Shown here in pieces: positions 25,512-35,770 of a stretch of DNA of 60,792 nucleotides. Made by a program: the position numbers and the translations under genes. The notes beneath the pieces were generated by a model. It was not told the origin of the DNA, ran no database searches, and worked only from the letters and a program-made list of their open reading frames with translations. The number at the start of each line of letters is the position of its first letter. Position 1 is the stretch's first letter. Location of the stretch: NCBI GenBank assembly GCA_017404555.1, contig JAFRCD010000004.1, positions 1-60,792 of the forward strand, in the 5' to 3' direction. Source of the DNA: Bacilli bacterium. Its GTDB lineage: Bacteria > Bacillota_I > Bacilli_A > RF39 > UBA660.

Positions 25512-26433
25512 ATAACCTCCCCTGATAAGTATCTTTTTTAACCATTAATTTATCAATATCATTCATTACACAGAATTTCTTTATTAACCAATCTGGTTCT
25601 ACTAAATCTTCTTTCTTAGGATCACCAGTAATTCGACAGATAACAATATCTTCTTTCAAGTGTTCCAATTGTTTAACTACTATATCGACATATTCTTCCT
25701 TCGTAAGTAGATGAAAAGGTTTTTCTTTATACATTTTCTCTAATTTAGTGTTCTTCATAATTGATAACATATGGATCTTAATACCCCAGATATTTAGCTT
25801 ATTTAAATGCTTTATAGTATTAAGCATATCTTCTTCTTTCTCATAAGGTAACCCATTAATAATATGTACTATTACTTTAATATTTATTTTATTTAACTTG
25901 TGTACCATTTCATCAAGTATTTCTAGACTATGACAACGATTAATTAGCTTAGATGTTTCTTCATTAGTTGTCTGAAGACCTAGTTCAATAGTAACATCAG
26001 TTCTTTTATTTAGCTCTTCTAAATAATCTAAACATTCATCGGTAATAGCATCTGCTCTAGTGGCAATATTAATACCGACAACATCATCTAAAAAAGCTAC
26101 TTGTTCGTACTTTTCTTTTAATTCTTCTATAGGTGCATAAGTATTAGTATAACTACCAAAGTAAGCTATATATTTAGCTTTAGGCCACTTTTTTAAAAGC
26201 ATCTTCTTAACTTTTTCGAATTGAATAACTAAATCATCAGCTCTATTTCCCGCAAAGTCTCTATTACCATTAGAACAGTATATGCAGCCACCATAACCTA
26301 CTGTCCCATCAATATTAGGACAAGTAAAACCACCATCTAAACTAACTTTAAAGACTTTAGATTTATACTTATGTTTATAATAATAGTCTAGAGTATAATA
26401 TCTTTTGTTGGAATCGCTATATTTAAAAGACAT
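25495..26433 (-). CDS. TIGR01212-family radical SAM protein (YhcC/YtqA type)
   Basis: The protein has 312 residues with the iron-sulfur motif CX11CX2C (Cys38, Cys50, Cys53) characteristic of this family, which differs from the common CX3CX2C. SLDGGFTCPN, GIKIHMLSIMK and the Elp3-like core agree. The reaction is not established from sequence; relatives are annotated as tRNA-modifying or unknown. It starts one base after the patatin stop. Confidence 0.88.
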   Translation of the reverse strand: MSFKYSDSNKRYYTLDYYYKHKYKSKVFKVSLDGGFTCPNIDGTVGYGGCIYCSNGNRDFAGNRADDLVIQFEKVKKMLLKKWPKAKYIAYFGSYTNTYAPIEELKEKYEQVAFLDDVVGINIATRADAITDECLDYLEELNKRTDVTIELGLQTTNEETSKLINRCHSLEILDEMVHKLNKINIKVIVHIINGLPYEKEEDMLNTIKHLNKLNIWGIKIHMLSIMKNTKLEKMYKEKPFHLLTKEEYVDIVVKQLEHLKEDIVICRITGDPKKEDLVEPDWLIKKFCVMNDIDKLMVKKDTYQGRLYEGNS

Positions 26434-26434
26434 T

Positions 26435-27610
26435 TTATACTTCCTTGATTACATAGATATAAAGAGCCATTAAAAACTCTGATGGGTGTAATACTAGTAA
26501 TCTTCTAACTTTGGAAAAATCATCAGTAACTAGACAATCATAAATACTTTTAATTGTTTTAAAATTACCCTTTTTAGGACTGTTTTTCATATAAGAATCA
26601 AACTTTTTAATAATTCTTTTATTATACTTCTTATAGTTATAGATAGGGGTATCATCAATTTGTAAGAAAGACCCTACATTCTCCATAATTCTATAGAAAT
26701 ACTTTTGTAGGTACTTATCATTAGTAATGTTTTTTAGAATAGGAATAGCTCTAACATCAATTTTCTTATTAATAATATTATTAAGGCAATATAAATAAGT
26801 CTCTTTATGAGCATTATAATTCTTCTTTAAACTGTTTAGTTTAAAAGTAAAAGTATTACCTTCTAATTTATTAAAAGCTTTTAATGTATCGTTATATCCA
26901 TATTTAATATTTCTTAAAGCTGGTTCGTTATTAAAATCTAAGAAGAAAGAAAGATCATTATTAGGCTTAATCGTTGTAATTTTAATGTTCTTCTTTGGTT
27001 TCCTAGTCTTACCAGGAGCACTTAAATTAACCGCGATAACTTCATCAGCTCCTAAATCTATCGCTAAATTAATAGGCATATTGTCATAATAACCACCATC
27101 AATGTAACTATTACCATCAATATTTCTTTTCTTAAAAGCTGGAAAACAAGTAGCTGAAGCCATTAAATAATCAACTAATTTGTCTCTAGGAATATCTTCT
27201 TTTTTTAATTCCTCTGCTTGCCTTTTAGAATAATTGAATGTAACTAAACCAAAATCAATTTTAGAACGATAGAATTTACTAGTATTGATATAAGCACTTA
27301 CTAATTGTTCTAGCTCTTTAACATCCATTCCTCCTTCTTTAAAGAAAGAGTCACTGTAATTCTTTAAAATTCTTAATTTAGTAGAGGTATCTTTAACTTT
27401 ACCTTTACCAAACAATAAATCAAAATTAATATTTTTCCATAATTTGATAGCTCCATGATATTTCCTTTGAACCATCAAAGCTCCGTTTAAAGCACCTACT
27501 GATGTTCCGGTGATAATATCATATTTAATATGGAGTTTGCGCAATGCTTTCCATACTCCGATTTGATAAGATCCTTTGGCGCCTCCACCTGATAAAACTA
27601 CTGCTTTCAT
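26435..27610 (-). CDS. Patatin-like phospholipase
   Basis: The 391-residue protein has the patatin catalytic pair: nucleophile Ser37 in GTSVG and Asp171 in IDGGYYDNMP. An oxyanion-hole motif SGGGAKGSYQIG sits at residues 7-18. There is no signal peptide, so it is probably a cytoplasmic lipid acyl hydrolase. The C-terminal about 170 residues are Lys/Asn/Tyr-rich and not recognised. TTGGTGATT precedes ATG, and TGATATAAT lies upstream on the - strand. Confidence 0.88.
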   Translation of the reverse strand: MKAVVLSGGGAKGSYQIGVWKALRKLHIKYDIITGTSVGALNGALMVQRKYHGAIKLWKNINFDLLFGKGKVKDTSTKLRILKNYSDSFFKEGGMDVKELEQLVSAYINTSKFYRSKIDFGLVTFNYSKRQAEELKKEDIPRDKLVDYLMASATCFPAFKKRNIDGNSYIDGGYYDNMPINLAIDLGADEVIAVNLSAPGKTRKPKKNIKITTIKPNNDLSFFLDFNNEPALRNIKYGYNDTLKAFNKLEGNTFTFKLNSLKKNYNAHKETYLYCLNNIINKKIDVRAIPILKNITNDKYLQKYFYRIMENVGSFLQIDDTPIYNYKKYNKRIIKKFDSYMKNSPKKGNFKTIKSIYDCLVTDDFSKVRRLLVLHPSEFLMALYIYVIKEV

Positions 27611-27711
27611 ATAATCACCAAGAACATTATATCACAAAATAATAGTCTTGATAATTATTGTAAAAAAAACTTAACAATGATATAATTTATTTAGGGTAAG
27701 GTGGTGATTTC
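27611..27711. promoter_or_regulatory. Divergent promoters between patatin and VanY genes
   Basis: On the - strand TGATATAAT lies about 20 bases before the patatin gene. On the + strand TGATATAAT (about 27678-27686) lies before the vanY-like gene. Both are extended -10 forms; -35 boxes are weak. Confidence 0.55.
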
Positions 27712-28845
27712 ATGCCAACTAGAACTGTCAAAAAAGTTAAATTAAAACCAGGTAGCGAGAGAATTTTAAAGATAATAGGCGTTGTAGTAGCGTTATTATT
27801 AATTGTCTTTATTTTCTATCGTTCTAATATTAATTCCTTAAAGAAAATAGGTTATAGTGAGAAAGCGGCTAAGACAATTCTCTCTAAATTTAAAAAGGAT
27901 TACTGTCTTCAGTTAGGGGAGAATAAAACTTTAAATGCAGCCTTTGAAAGTAGTGATTACATCGAAAAGAATTTAGATACTTATTCTAAAGTTAAATATC
28001 GCAAACAAAAGCATTTAATTAAAAATATCAATAAATTAATTAAAAAGAAGTATAGTAACGACCAAATTTCCACTATTATTACTCATGGTGATGATAAAGC
28101 AGTTAGTGAATTCACTAAAAGAGATAAAGTTCGTTACTTAGATGAATTCTATACTTTAGACTATGCTAAACTAGCTCTTTATGATCGTTATGTTGATTTT
28201 ATGAATAAATCAAGAGAAGATGCTGAAGGTAGTGTTATCTATGTTAACTTAGATTTAGATAAAGAAAATTATAAAGATTATAGCTTTGTGAAAGATTTCT
28301 CATATGATATGTTGATCAACAAACATCGAGCACTATCGCCAAAGTTTATACCGCCACGACTAGTTAAAATAAATAAAGAGTACTGTACTGATGGTGAAAA
28401 AATAGAGGGTAATGAGAAAGCTATTGATGCTTCAGAGACTATGATTGCCGCGGCAGCTAAGAAAAACATTCATATACTAATTAGTTCTGGTTATCGTAGC
28501 TATGATGGTCAAAAAGAAATAGAAAATATGTATTTAAAACTATATGGTGAAAACTATGTTAATAAGTTTGTTGCTCATGCCGGTTTTTCAGAACATCAAA
28601 CAGGATTGGCTTTTGACTTTGCCAGTGCTAAGAAGAGTATCTTTACTACTAGTGATGAGTATGTATGGATGTTTGAAAATGCTTATAAATATGGCTTTGT
28701 CTATCGCTTCCCTAAGGGTAGTGAAGAGATAACCGGTTATACTGCTGAACCTTGGCACTTTAGATACGTTGGTAAAGAGATTGCTAAAAAGTGTCATGAT
28801 GAGGATATAACTTTTGATGAATACTTTGCTAAATATTTATATTAA
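27712..28845 (+). CDS. D-alanyl-D-alanine carboxypeptidase, VanY type (M15B)
   Basis: The 377-residue protein has an N-terminal membrane anchor (about 21-37), a Lys-rich spacer of some 200 residues, and a C-terminal M15 zinc peptidase domain. The motifs SSGYRSYDGQ, SEHQTGLAFD and EPWHFRYVG supply the usual His/Asp/His ligands and Glu. It should trim the last D-Ala from peptidoglycan stems outside the cell. No van resistance genes are nearby, so this is ordinary wall turnover rather than glycopeptide resistance. GGTGGTGATT precedes ATG. Confidence 0.9.
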   Translation: MPTRTVKKVKLKPGSERILKIIGVVVALLLIVFIFYRSNINSLKKIGYSEKAAKTILSKFKKDYCLQLGENKTLNAAFESSDYIEKNLDTYSKVKYRKQKHLIKNINKLIKKKYSNDQISTIITHGDDKAVSEFTKRDKVRYLDEFYTLDYAKLALYDRYVDFMNKSREDAEGSVIYVNLDLDKENYKDYSFVKDFSYDMLINKHRALSPKFIPPRLVKINKEYCTDGEKIEGNEKAIDASETMIAAAAKKNIHILISSGYRSYDGQKEIENMYLKLYGENYVNKFVAHAGFSEHQTGLAFDFASAKKSIFTTSDEYVWMFENAYKYGFVYRFPKGSEEITGYTAEPWHFRYVGKEIAKKCHDEDITFDEYFAKYLY

Positions 28846-28912
28846 ACCTTTAAAAAGGTATATATTTATGATAGAATATTAATAGTAAATAATAGAGGAA
28901 AAGGTGTTGGCT

Positions 28913-31336
28913 ATGTATCCACTAGGAAAGCAATTTGAAATTGACTATACTAACGCAAAAGCCGATGGTAAAGCTATCTATGGTGGTAAAAACTATAGAA
29001 TTAGTGTTCTTAGTGAAAGAGTTGTACGTCTAGAATATTCACCAGCAGGACAGTTTACTGATGAACCAACTCAATTAATTAGAACTAGAAACCTTGGCCC
29101 AGTAGATGTAAAAGTCAATCAAGACCAAACATACCTAGAATTAACTACTAGGTATTTTCAGCTTGTCTATGTTAAAGAACAGCCTTTCCTAGGTACCAAG
29201 ATTGATCCGGCTAAAAACTTAAAGATTACTCTTTTAAGTACTAAAGATAAAGATCGTCAAAAGGATTGGTACTATGGTCATCCTGAAGTTCGTAATTTAA
29301 ATGGTAATATGGTCTCTACAGATATTAATGTACCAAACAATCTAAAAAAAGGACTATATTCATTAGAAGGTTTTGCTTCTATCGATGACTCTAATAGTAA
29401 AATCCTAGCTGAAGATGGAACTCTAGTTAATAGAAAACCAAATCAAACTGATATCTATGTCTTTATGTATGATTTTGACTTTGGTCAAGCTTTAGAGGAT
29501 TACTTTAAACTTACAGGTTATCCAGAGTTTATTCCAAGATATGCTTTAGGTAACTGGTGGAGTAGAAATATTACTTATGATGATCAAAAAATAGATGAAT
29601 TAATTAAAAAGTTTGAGAAAAAGAAGATACCTTTATCAATACTACTTCTAGATAGTGATTGGCACTATCGTAATGTTGGTAAGATACAAAATACCAAAAC
29701 AGGTTTTACTTTTAATAAAGACTTGTTCCCTAATCCTAAAAAGACTATTCAAAAACTTCATGATCGTAATATTAGAGTAGGTCTTAGAATTGATCCTTCT
29801 GGAGGATTATATCCTCACGAAGAGTTCTATAGTAAAGCTAGTGAGTATTTAGGAGTAAAAGAATCCAAAATAATATTATTTGATCCTTTAAATCCTAAGT
29901 TAATGGATGTTTATTTAAAAATCTTCTTACACCCATTAGAGTCTTTAGGAGTAGACTTCTTCTGGAATGACTATGATGGTAATAAAGATCTAACTAATCT
30001 TTGGTTTAATAATCATTATTTATATTTAGATAGTGGTAGAAATCCCGCTAAAAGAAACTTATTACTATCAAGAAATGCTATTTATGCTCCACATCGTTAT
30101 CCTGTTTTATACGGGGGATCTAGTGAGATTAGTTGGGAGAGCTTAAAACAGTTACCTTTCTTATATCTAAATGCTTCTAACATTGGTGTTACTTTCTGGT
30201 CTCATGATGTTGCCGGTAACCATGGTGGTGTTGAAGACTCTGAACTTTATGTTAGATATGTTGAATTAGGTACTTTCACTCCAATCTTTAGATTTCATGC
30301 TGCCAGAGGAAAGTATTATAAAAGAGAACCATGGCTTTGGGATCCAAAGACTGAATCTATCGCTACTAATTATATGCGATTAAGACATCGTCTTATCCCT
30401 TATATATATACAGAATGTTATAACTATACCCAAGCCGGAATACCGTTGATGCAACCATTTTATTATAACTATCCTTGGGTATATGATGATGAACTATATA
30501 AGAATCAATACTATTTTGGTTCTCAGTTACTAGTTTGTCCAATCTTAACTAAGAAAGATATTGTCATGAACCGAACAATCCATCGTTTCTTTATTCCTGA
30601 TGGTATTTGGTATGACTTTAATACTGGTAAGAAATTCCCAGGTGGTAAAAAGTATGTCTCTTTCTTTAAAGAAGAAGACTATCCTGTCTTTGCTCATGCG
30701 GGATCAATAGTACCACTATCTAATCGTAGTGACTACAATAATACTGGTATCCCAACTGATATGGAAATTCATGTCTTCCCAGGAGTATCTAATACCTATA
30801 CTTTATATGATGATGATGGAGTAACTTCTCTATATAAAGAAGGATATTTCTTAAAGACATCTATTGATTATAACTATTTAAAGAGTAATTACACAATTAT
30901 TATTCGTTCAGTTGAAGGTAAAAGTGGAATTGTTCCTAAAACAAGGAATTATAAACTAGTTTTCAGGAATACTAAACAAGCTGACCAAGTAGCAGTTATG
31001 TTTAATGAAACTCCAGTTGAGTGTGAAAGTTATATTGATGGTAATGACTTTATTGTTGAGGTTAAAGATGCACCAACAATAGGACAAGTTACTGTTAATT
31101 GTCGCGGAAAAGACATCGAAATTGATGCTATCAGAGTTATTAATGATGATATTGATTCCATTTTAATGGATCTAAAGATTAAAACCTACTTAAAAGAAGA
31201 AATAGCTAATATTATCTTTGGTAAAGAGACTATTTCCAAGAAAAGGATTGCTATTCGTAAGTTAAGGAAAAAAGGTCTATCTAAAGAATATATGCAGTTG
31301 TTCTTAAAATTGCTTGAATATTTAAGTGAAGTTTAG
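28913..31336 (+). CDS. Glycoside hydrolase family 31 (alpha-glucosidase-like)
   Basis: The 807-residue protein has an N-terminal beta domain, a GH31 (beta/alpha)8 barrel and C-terminal beta domains. The putative nucleophile is Asp353 in FFWNDYDG, a variant of the usual W-x-D-M-N-E. The acid/base is Asp432 in TFWSHDVAG. R-F-H-A-A-R-G and LRHRLIPYIYT also match. There is no signal peptide, so it works in the cytoplasm on imported glycosides. The last about 80 residues form a helical tail that I do not recognise. ATG 28913 is chosen over GTG 28904 because AGGAAAAGGTG is correctly spaced from it. Confidence 0.88.
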   Translation: MYPLGKQFEIDYTNAKADGKAIYGGKNYRISVLSERVVRLEYSPAGQFTDEPTQLIRTRNLGPVDVKVNQDQTYLELTTRYFQLVYVKEQPFLGTKIDPAKNLKITLLSTKDKDRQKDWYYGHPEVRNLNGNMVSTDINVPNNLKKGLYSLEGFASIDDSNSKILAEDGTLVNRKPNQTDIYVFMYDFDFGQALEDYFKLTGYPEFIPRYALGNWWSRNITYDDQKIDELIKKFEKKKIPLSILLLDSDWHYRNVGKIQNTKTGFTFNKDLFPNPKKTIQKLHDRNIRVGLRIDPSGGLYPHEEFYSKASEYLGVKESKIILFDPLNPKLMDVYLKIFLHPLESLGVDFFWNDYDGNKDLTNLWFNNHYLYLDSGRNPAKRNLLLSRNAIYAPHRYPVLYGGSSEISWESLKQLPFLYLNASNIGVTFWSHDVAGNHGGVEDSELYVRYVELGTFTPIFRFHAARGKYYKREPWLWDPKTESIATNYMRLRHRLIPYIYTECYNYTQAGIPLMQPFYYNYPWVYDDELYKNQYYFGSQLLVCPILTKKDIVMNRTIHRFFIPDGIWYDFNTGKKFPGGKKYVSFFKEEDYPVFAHAGSIVPLSNRSDYNNTGIPTDMEIHVFPGVSNTYTLYDDDGVTSLYKEGYFLKTSIDYNYLKSNYTIIIRSVEGKSGIVPKTRNYKLVFRNTKQADQVAVMFNETPVECESYIDGNDFIVEVKDAPTIGQVTVNCRGKDIEIDAIRVINDDIDSILMDLKIKTYLKEEIANIIFGKETISKKRIAIRKLRKKGLSKEYMQLFLKLLEYLSEV

Positions 31337-31342
31337 TATACT
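31314..31342 (+). promoter_or_regulatory. Promoter of the T-box-leuS unit
   Basis: TTGAAT (31314-31319), a 17-base spacer and TATACT (31337-31342). The -35 lies inside the end of the GH31 gene. Confidence 0.6.
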
Positions 31343-31349
31343 ATTAATA

Positions 31350-31552
31350 ATTCTTTATATATTGGTAGGAGTAGTAGTAATTTAATCTTATTGAAAGAGA
31401 ATTTGTATATGGTGAAAGCAAATATAAGAACTTTACGAACTTACCTATAGGAAATATATCGGTGAAGATCGTTAAAACTATAAAGCTGCATGGAAACATG
31501 AAGTAAGGTGGTACCGCGAAAATTTCGTCCTTATAGATAAGGGCGTTTTTTT
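31350..31552 (+). promoter_or_regulatory. T-box riboswitch, leucine type
   Basis: The T-box core AAGTAAGGTGGTACCGCG at 31501-31518 is canonical. It is followed by a terminator (CGTCCTTA with TAAGGGCG, then seven T, 31526-31552) that competes with the antiterminator. Upstream, a long stem I region has a GGTGAAAGC distal-loop motif (31413-31421) and GAACTT segments (31429-31434, 31441-31446) that could present a CTT leucine codon as specifier. Uncharged tRNA-Leu should allow read-through into the membrane protein and leuS. The exact specifier position is uncertain. Confidence 0.9.
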
Positions 31553-31566
31553 ATTAGGAGGTTGAA

Positions 31567-31944
31567 ATGGAAGAATTAAGTGTATTTATTCTAACTTTTA
31601 TGGGAGTATTAGCGGTTTATTTAATATTTATCTTTATTCCTAATAAAAGAAGATATGATAAAAAGGATATGGACAAACAACCTATGGAGATAAAACTCTT
31701 AGAGAACTTATATAAAGTAAATATTAAAAAGACTAATTATCAAGCACTATTATTACTGATTTGTATTATATCATCATTTGATATAGCACTAATTGTATCC
31801 GTAGTAGCTATGCTAAAGAGTTTTATTCTAGAAGTATTAGTAGGAGTAATTCTAATTATTGTGATGATTTTTGTAAGTTATTATCCAATCGGACTATATT
31901 ATAAGAAAAGAGGTAAGACAAAATGTACAACTACAAAGAAATAG
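31567..31944 (+). CDS. Small membrane protein in the T-box-leuS operon
   Basis: The 125-residue protein has three hydrophobic segments (about 5-24, 58-80, 84-108) and a basic tail. I do not recognise the family. AGGAGG stands 6 bases before ATG, right after the T-box terminator. Its last 22 bases overlap leuS, so leuS translation probably depends on it. Being controlled by leucine tRNA charging, it might be linked to leucine or amino-acid supply, but the sequence gives no transporter motif. Confidence 0.7.
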   Translation: MEELSVFILTFMGVLAVYLIFIFIPNKRRYDKKDMDKQPMEIKLLENLYKVNIKKTNYQALLLLICIISSFDIALIVSVVAMLKSFILEVLVGVILIIVMIFVSYYPIGLYYKKRGKTKCTTTKK

Positions 31945-34319
31945 AAAAGAAATGGAAAGAATATTGGGAAAAGAATAAGACTTTTAAGACTGACTTAAAA
32001 GATTTTTCTAAACCTAAATTCTATGCCTTAGATATGTTTCCATATCCATCAGGAGTAGGTCTTCATGCTGGACATCCTGAAGGATATACCGCAACTGATA
32101 TTGTAAGTAGAATGAAGAGAATGCAAGGATATAATGTTCTTCATCCCATGGGTTTTGATTCCTTTGGACTTCCAGCTGAACAATATGCCATTACGACAGG
32201 TAATCATCCTGCTGGATTTACTGAAGAAAATATTAAAACCTTCAGAGATCAGTTAAAGATGCTAGGCTTTTCCTATGATTGGGATTTAGAACTATCTACT
32301 AGTGATCCTAAGTTTTATAAATGGACTCAATGGATTTTTAAAAGATTGTATGAAGATAATTTAGCTAAAGAAGTAGAAATGCCAGTTAACTGGTGTGAAG
32401 AATTAGGAACAGTTCTAGCTAATGATGAAGTAATTGATGGTAAAAGTGAAAGAGGGGGTTACCCAGTTGTAAGAAAGATGATGAAACAATGGGTAATTGA
32501 AATTCCTAAATATGCTGAAAGACTACTAGAAGGATTAGATTCCATTGATTGGCCTGAAGGAACTAAAGAAGTACAGAGAAACTGGATTGGTAAATCAGTT
32601 GGAGCTCATGTTGATTTTAAAATAGATGGTAGTGATAAAAAGTTTACTGTCTTTACTACTAGGCCTGATACCCTTTTTGGAGCTACATATTGTGTTTTAT
32701 CACCAGAACATGAACTAGTAAATGAAATAACAACTACTGAATATAAAAAAGAAGTAGAAGCATATCAAAAAGAGGCAGCATCTAAATCTGATTTAGAGAG
32801 AACAGAACTAAATAAAGATAAGACGGGTGTCTTCACAGGTGCTTATGCGATTAACCCAGTTAATGATGAGAAAATACCTATCTGGATTAGTGATTATGTT
32901 TTATCTACTTATGGAACAGGGGCTATTATGGCAGTTCCTGCACATGATGATAGAGACTATGAATTCGCTAAAAAGTTTGATATTCCAATTATTCAAGTAC
33001 TAGAAGGTGGAGATATTTCTAAAGAAGCCTTTACCGAAGACGGAATTCATATTAATTCAGAATTCTTAAATGGCTTAGATAAAGAAGAAGCCATCAATAA
33101 AATGATCGAATTCTTAGAAGAGAAAAAATGTGGTGAAAGACATACTAATTATCGTATTAGAGACTGGATCTTTGCTCGCCAAAGGTATTGGGGAGAACCA
33201 ATCCCAATAGTACACTTTGAAGACGGAACAACAGAAGCACTACCTGATGATGAGTTACCATTAGTACTACCAGAGTTAGATGACTATGCACCTAATAAAG
33301 ACGGAAGCAGTCCTTTAAATAAAGCTAAAGACTGGTTAAATGTAGAAATAGATGGAAAAAAGGGTACTAGAGAAACTTCAACTATGCCTGGTTCTGCTGG
33401 TTCTAGTTGGTACTTCTTAAGATATATTGATCCTCATAATGATGAAGAATTTGCTAATTATGAACTATTAAAACACTGGTTACCAGTAGATTTATATGTT
33501 GGAGGACCAGAACATTCAGTAGGGCACTTACTATATTCAAGAATGTGGAATAATTACTTATATGATAAAGGTTTAGTACCAGTAAAAGAACCATTCCAAA
33601 AGTTAGTTCATCAAGGAATGATTCTAGGTGAAAATGGTATTAAAATGGGTAAAAGATATCCAGAATACTCTATTAATCCTAATGATATTGTTGATAAATA
33701 TGGAGCTGATACTTTAAGGTTATATGAAATGTTTATGGGACCACTTGAAGCCGATAAACCTTGGAGTACTACAGGTGTTGAAGGAAGTAAAAAGTTCTTA
33801 GACCGTATTTGGAGACTTTATGTAGATGAAAACAAGATCAAAGATGAAGAAAACAAGAACTTAGATAAGGTATATCATCAAACAGTTAAGAAAGTAACTG
33901 ATGATTTTGAAACTCTTAACTTTAATACTGCTATTTCTCAACTAATGATCTTTATCAATGCTGTTTATAAAGAGGAGACGTTACCAAAAGAATATGCGGA
34001 AGGATTCATTAAGCTTTTAAATCCAATCGCACCATTCATTACTGAAGAGCTATGGAAACATTTAGGTCATAAAGAAACTATTGCAAATGAACCTTGGCCA
34101 ACATATGATGAAAAATATTTACAAGAAGATACAAAAGATATAGCTGTTCAAGTAAATGGTAAAGTAAGAGGAACTATTACTATTAGTGTTGATGAAGACG
34201 AAGAATCTATTAAAGAAAAAGCTTTAAGAGAAGATAACGTTAAAAGACATACAGAAGGTAAAGAAATTATTAAGGTAATAGTAATAAAAGGTAAAATAGT
34301 TAATATTGTAGTTAAATAA
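31923..34319 (+). CDS. leuS: Leucyl-tRNA synthetase
   Basis: This 798-residue class I synthetase charges tRNA-Leu. The HIGH motif is HAGH (48-51). The CP1 editing domain is present ([12 protein letters not shown] and HDDRDYEF). The tRNA-binding C-terminus ends normally. The KMSKS loop reads [16 protein letters not shown] (from Lys574), with Gly for the first Ser, Arg for the last, and an altered loop before the normal [17 protein letters not shown] block. The catalytic lysines are kept, so it is most likely functional. It overlaps the upstream membrane protein gene by 22 bases. Confidence 0.96.
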   Translation: MYNYKEIEKKWKEYWEKNKTFKTDLKDFSKPKFYALDMFPYPSGVGLHAGHPEGYTATDIVSRMKRMQGYNVLHPMGFDSFGLPAEQYAITTGNHPAGFTEENIKTFRDQLKMLGFSYDWDLELSTSDPKFYKWTQWIFKRLYEDNLAKEVEMPVNWCEELGTVLANDEVIDGKSERGGYPVVRKMMKQWVIEIPKYAERLLEGLDSIDWPEGTKEVQRNWIGKSVGAHVDFKIDGSDKKFTVFTTRPDTLFGATYCVLSPEHELVNEITTTEYKKEVEAYQKEAASKSDLERTELNKDKTGVFTGAYAINPVNDEKIPIWISDYVLSTYGTGAIMAVPAHDDRDYEFAKKFDIPIIQVLEGGDISKEAFTEDGIHINSEFLNGLDKEEAINKMIEFLEEKKCGERHTNYRIRDWIFARQRYWGEPIPIVHFEDGTTEALPDDELPLVLPELDDYAPNKDGSSPLNKAKDWLNVEIDGKKGTRETSTMPGSAGSSWYFLRYIDPHNDEEFANYELLKHWLPVDLYVGGPEHSVGHLLYSRMWNNYLYDKGLVPVKEPFQKLVHQGMILGENGIKMGKRYPEYSINPNDIVDKYGADTLRLYEMFMGPLEADKPWSTTGVEGSKKFLDRIWRLYVDENKIKDEENKNLDKVYHQTVKKVTDDFETLNFNTAISQLMIFINAVYKEETLPKEYAEGFIKLLNPIAPFITEELWKHLGHKETIANEPWPTYDEKYLQEDTKDIAVQVNGKVRGTITISVDEDEESIKEKALREDNVKRHTEGKEIIKVIVIKGKIVNIVVK

Positions 34320-34343
34320 GACAAGGAAACTTGTCTTTTTTTA
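34318..34343 (+). terminator. Terminator of leuS
   Basis: AAGACAAG (34318-34325) pairs with CTTGTCTT (34330-34337) over a GAAA loop, then T. Confidence 0.9.
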
Positions 34344-34350
34344 ATATTAA

Positions 34351-34380
34351 TTGACATAACCATGTAATAAATATTATAAT
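34351..34380 (+). promoter_or_regulatory. Promoter of surface-protein gene 2
   Basis: Perfect TTGACA (34351-34356) and TATAAT (34375-34380) with an 18-base spacer. Confidence 0.8.
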
Positions 34381-34410
34381 AAAGATAAGATAGATAATAA
34401 GGAGAAGTAT

Positions 34411-35697
34411 ATGAAAAAAGTGTTAAATATAAAAAATATTGGACTATTATTAATAATAGTACTAATAGCAGTACTAACAATAAGTACTAAAGAAGCAAAA
34501 GCTGCAGGAACATTAACTTGGAGTGGACCAAGTAGTATAACTATTAGAGATACAATACATAATATAGCTAATCCTATAGTAGCTACTAGGGATTATGTGC
34601 TTCAAGCTACTGGTGGACAGGAAGCATCATCAGTGACACTAAATTATACAGCTAGTGATACTATAACAAACTATCAATTGACTAAATCAGCTGTATTGAA
34701 TCTATCAAACTTAACATTCACTAAACCCGGTGATTATAGATATGGAATAGTGCCTGATGATTTGCGCGTATCAGGTAACAACCTTAGTTATTTTACTCCA
34801 GCTGATGCTAACAGGTATTACGAAGTAACAGTTTCCGTACGAAATGTTGTAGATGCTAATAATGTACCAACCGGAAACTTCACAGCTTCAATGATACTAA
34901 TTAAATATGATTATAACGAAACTACTGGTGAAGATGAACAAGTAAAGATAAATCCAGTTTCCGGAGTATTATATGCTGATTATGATTATATACCTGATGA
35001 ATCATTCTTTGGACACATTGAACTATCTAAAACCGTAAAAGGTATAGGAGCAGATACAACTAAGTATTTTCCTTTCACAATAAATATAGATAATGATAGT
35101 AGCTTGGTTCAAGATGAACAAGCTCTAATTGATAGTAGTGGGTGGACATATCCAATAAGTGGAATAGATGCAACCGTAACTTATAACGGAAATACTATTA
35201 ACAATCCAACAACTATAACCGATGGGACCCCAACAACCATCTATCTAAAACATGGACAGACAGCAATCATTGGACAAGTTACAAATGGAGGAAACACCTT
35301 TGATGTTATACCTAGGGGTTTATGCAGCGAACTTATTGATCCTTATACTCCTGGTAACCAAAACTACGATTTTTCAAGGTCACCGAGTGTCAAGAAATTA
35401 GCTGAAGTTGATGGAGCCACTTGTTATGGAAGCTATTTTACCATTGAGGAGAATCCAGGAGATTACACACCATCATTTTCATTAGCTGGATATCCAGCTA
35501 CTAGTGGCTACTATGTTAGCGCTGAGGGTATTGTGGATGGTAGTAACACTGTTGATTTCTACAATCAAAAGGAAATGTCACCAGTAACAGGATTAATCTT
35601 TACAATATTACCTTATCTAATACTAGCAGGTATTGGTGTAGGAGGAACCCTTCTAGTAATGCATTTAAAGAAAGAAGAGAAAAAAGCAAAGGCATAG
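34411..35697 (+). CDS. Pilin-like isopeptide surface protein, paralogue 2 (PVTG anchor)
   Basis: The 428-residue protein is close to the 93-1406 product over its whole length: the signal peptide ends TKEAKA, the mature end begins AGTLTWSGPSSITIRDTIHN, and the isopeptide-type block is LSKTVKGIGADTTKYFPFTI. The DNA is also very similar in places, for example around 35181-35290 versus 875-985. The C-terminus is EMSPVTG, a hydrophobic helix and a Lys/Glu-rich tail. The middle of the protein and the last 100 residues before the anchor differ most between paralogues, as expected for exposed parts. GGAG before ATG 34411 marks the start. Confidence 0.75.
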   Translation: MKKVLNIKNIGLLLIIVLIAVLTISTKEAKAAGTLTWSGPSSITIRDTIHNIANPIVATRDYVLQATGGQEASSVTLNYTASDTITNYQLTKSAVLNLSNLTFTKPGDYRYGIVPDDLRVSGNNLSYFTPADANRYYEVTVSVRNVVDANNVPTGNFTASMILIKYDYNETTGEDEQVKINPVSGVLYADYDYIPDESFFGHIELSKTVKGIGADTTKYFPFTINIDNDSSLVQDEQALIDSSGWTYPISGIDATVTYNGNTINNPTTITDGTPTTIYLKHGQTAIIGQVTNGGNTFDVIPRGLCSELIDPYTPGNQNYDFSRSPSVKKLAEVDGATCYGSYFTIEENPGDYTPSFSLAGYPATSGYYVSAEGIVDGSNTVDFYNQKEMSPVTGLIFTILPYLILAGIGVGGTLLVMHLKKEEKKAKA

Positions 35698-35717
35698 TTG
35701 CCCTTGCTTTTATTTTT
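35682..35717 (+). terminator. Terminator of surface-protein gene 2
   Basis: AAAAGCAAAGGCA and TTGCCCTTGCTTTT pair with one mismatch around the TAG stop, followed by T. Confidence 0.8.
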
Positions 35718-35744
35718 GACTTTTTTCCTTATTTATGGTATAAT
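35716..35744 (+). promoter_or_regulatory. Promoter of the Fic-type gene
   Basis: TTGACT (35716-35721), a 17-base spacer and a perfect TATAAT (35739-35744). Confidence 0.8.
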
Positions 35745-35770
35745 ATGCGCTAATTAAAGGGGGTATTGTG

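Noticed and set aside
27712-28845. VanY as a sign of glycopeptide resistance
   Set aside because: No vanA/H/X or VanR/S-type genes are near; M15B carboxypeptidases are common in wall turnover.
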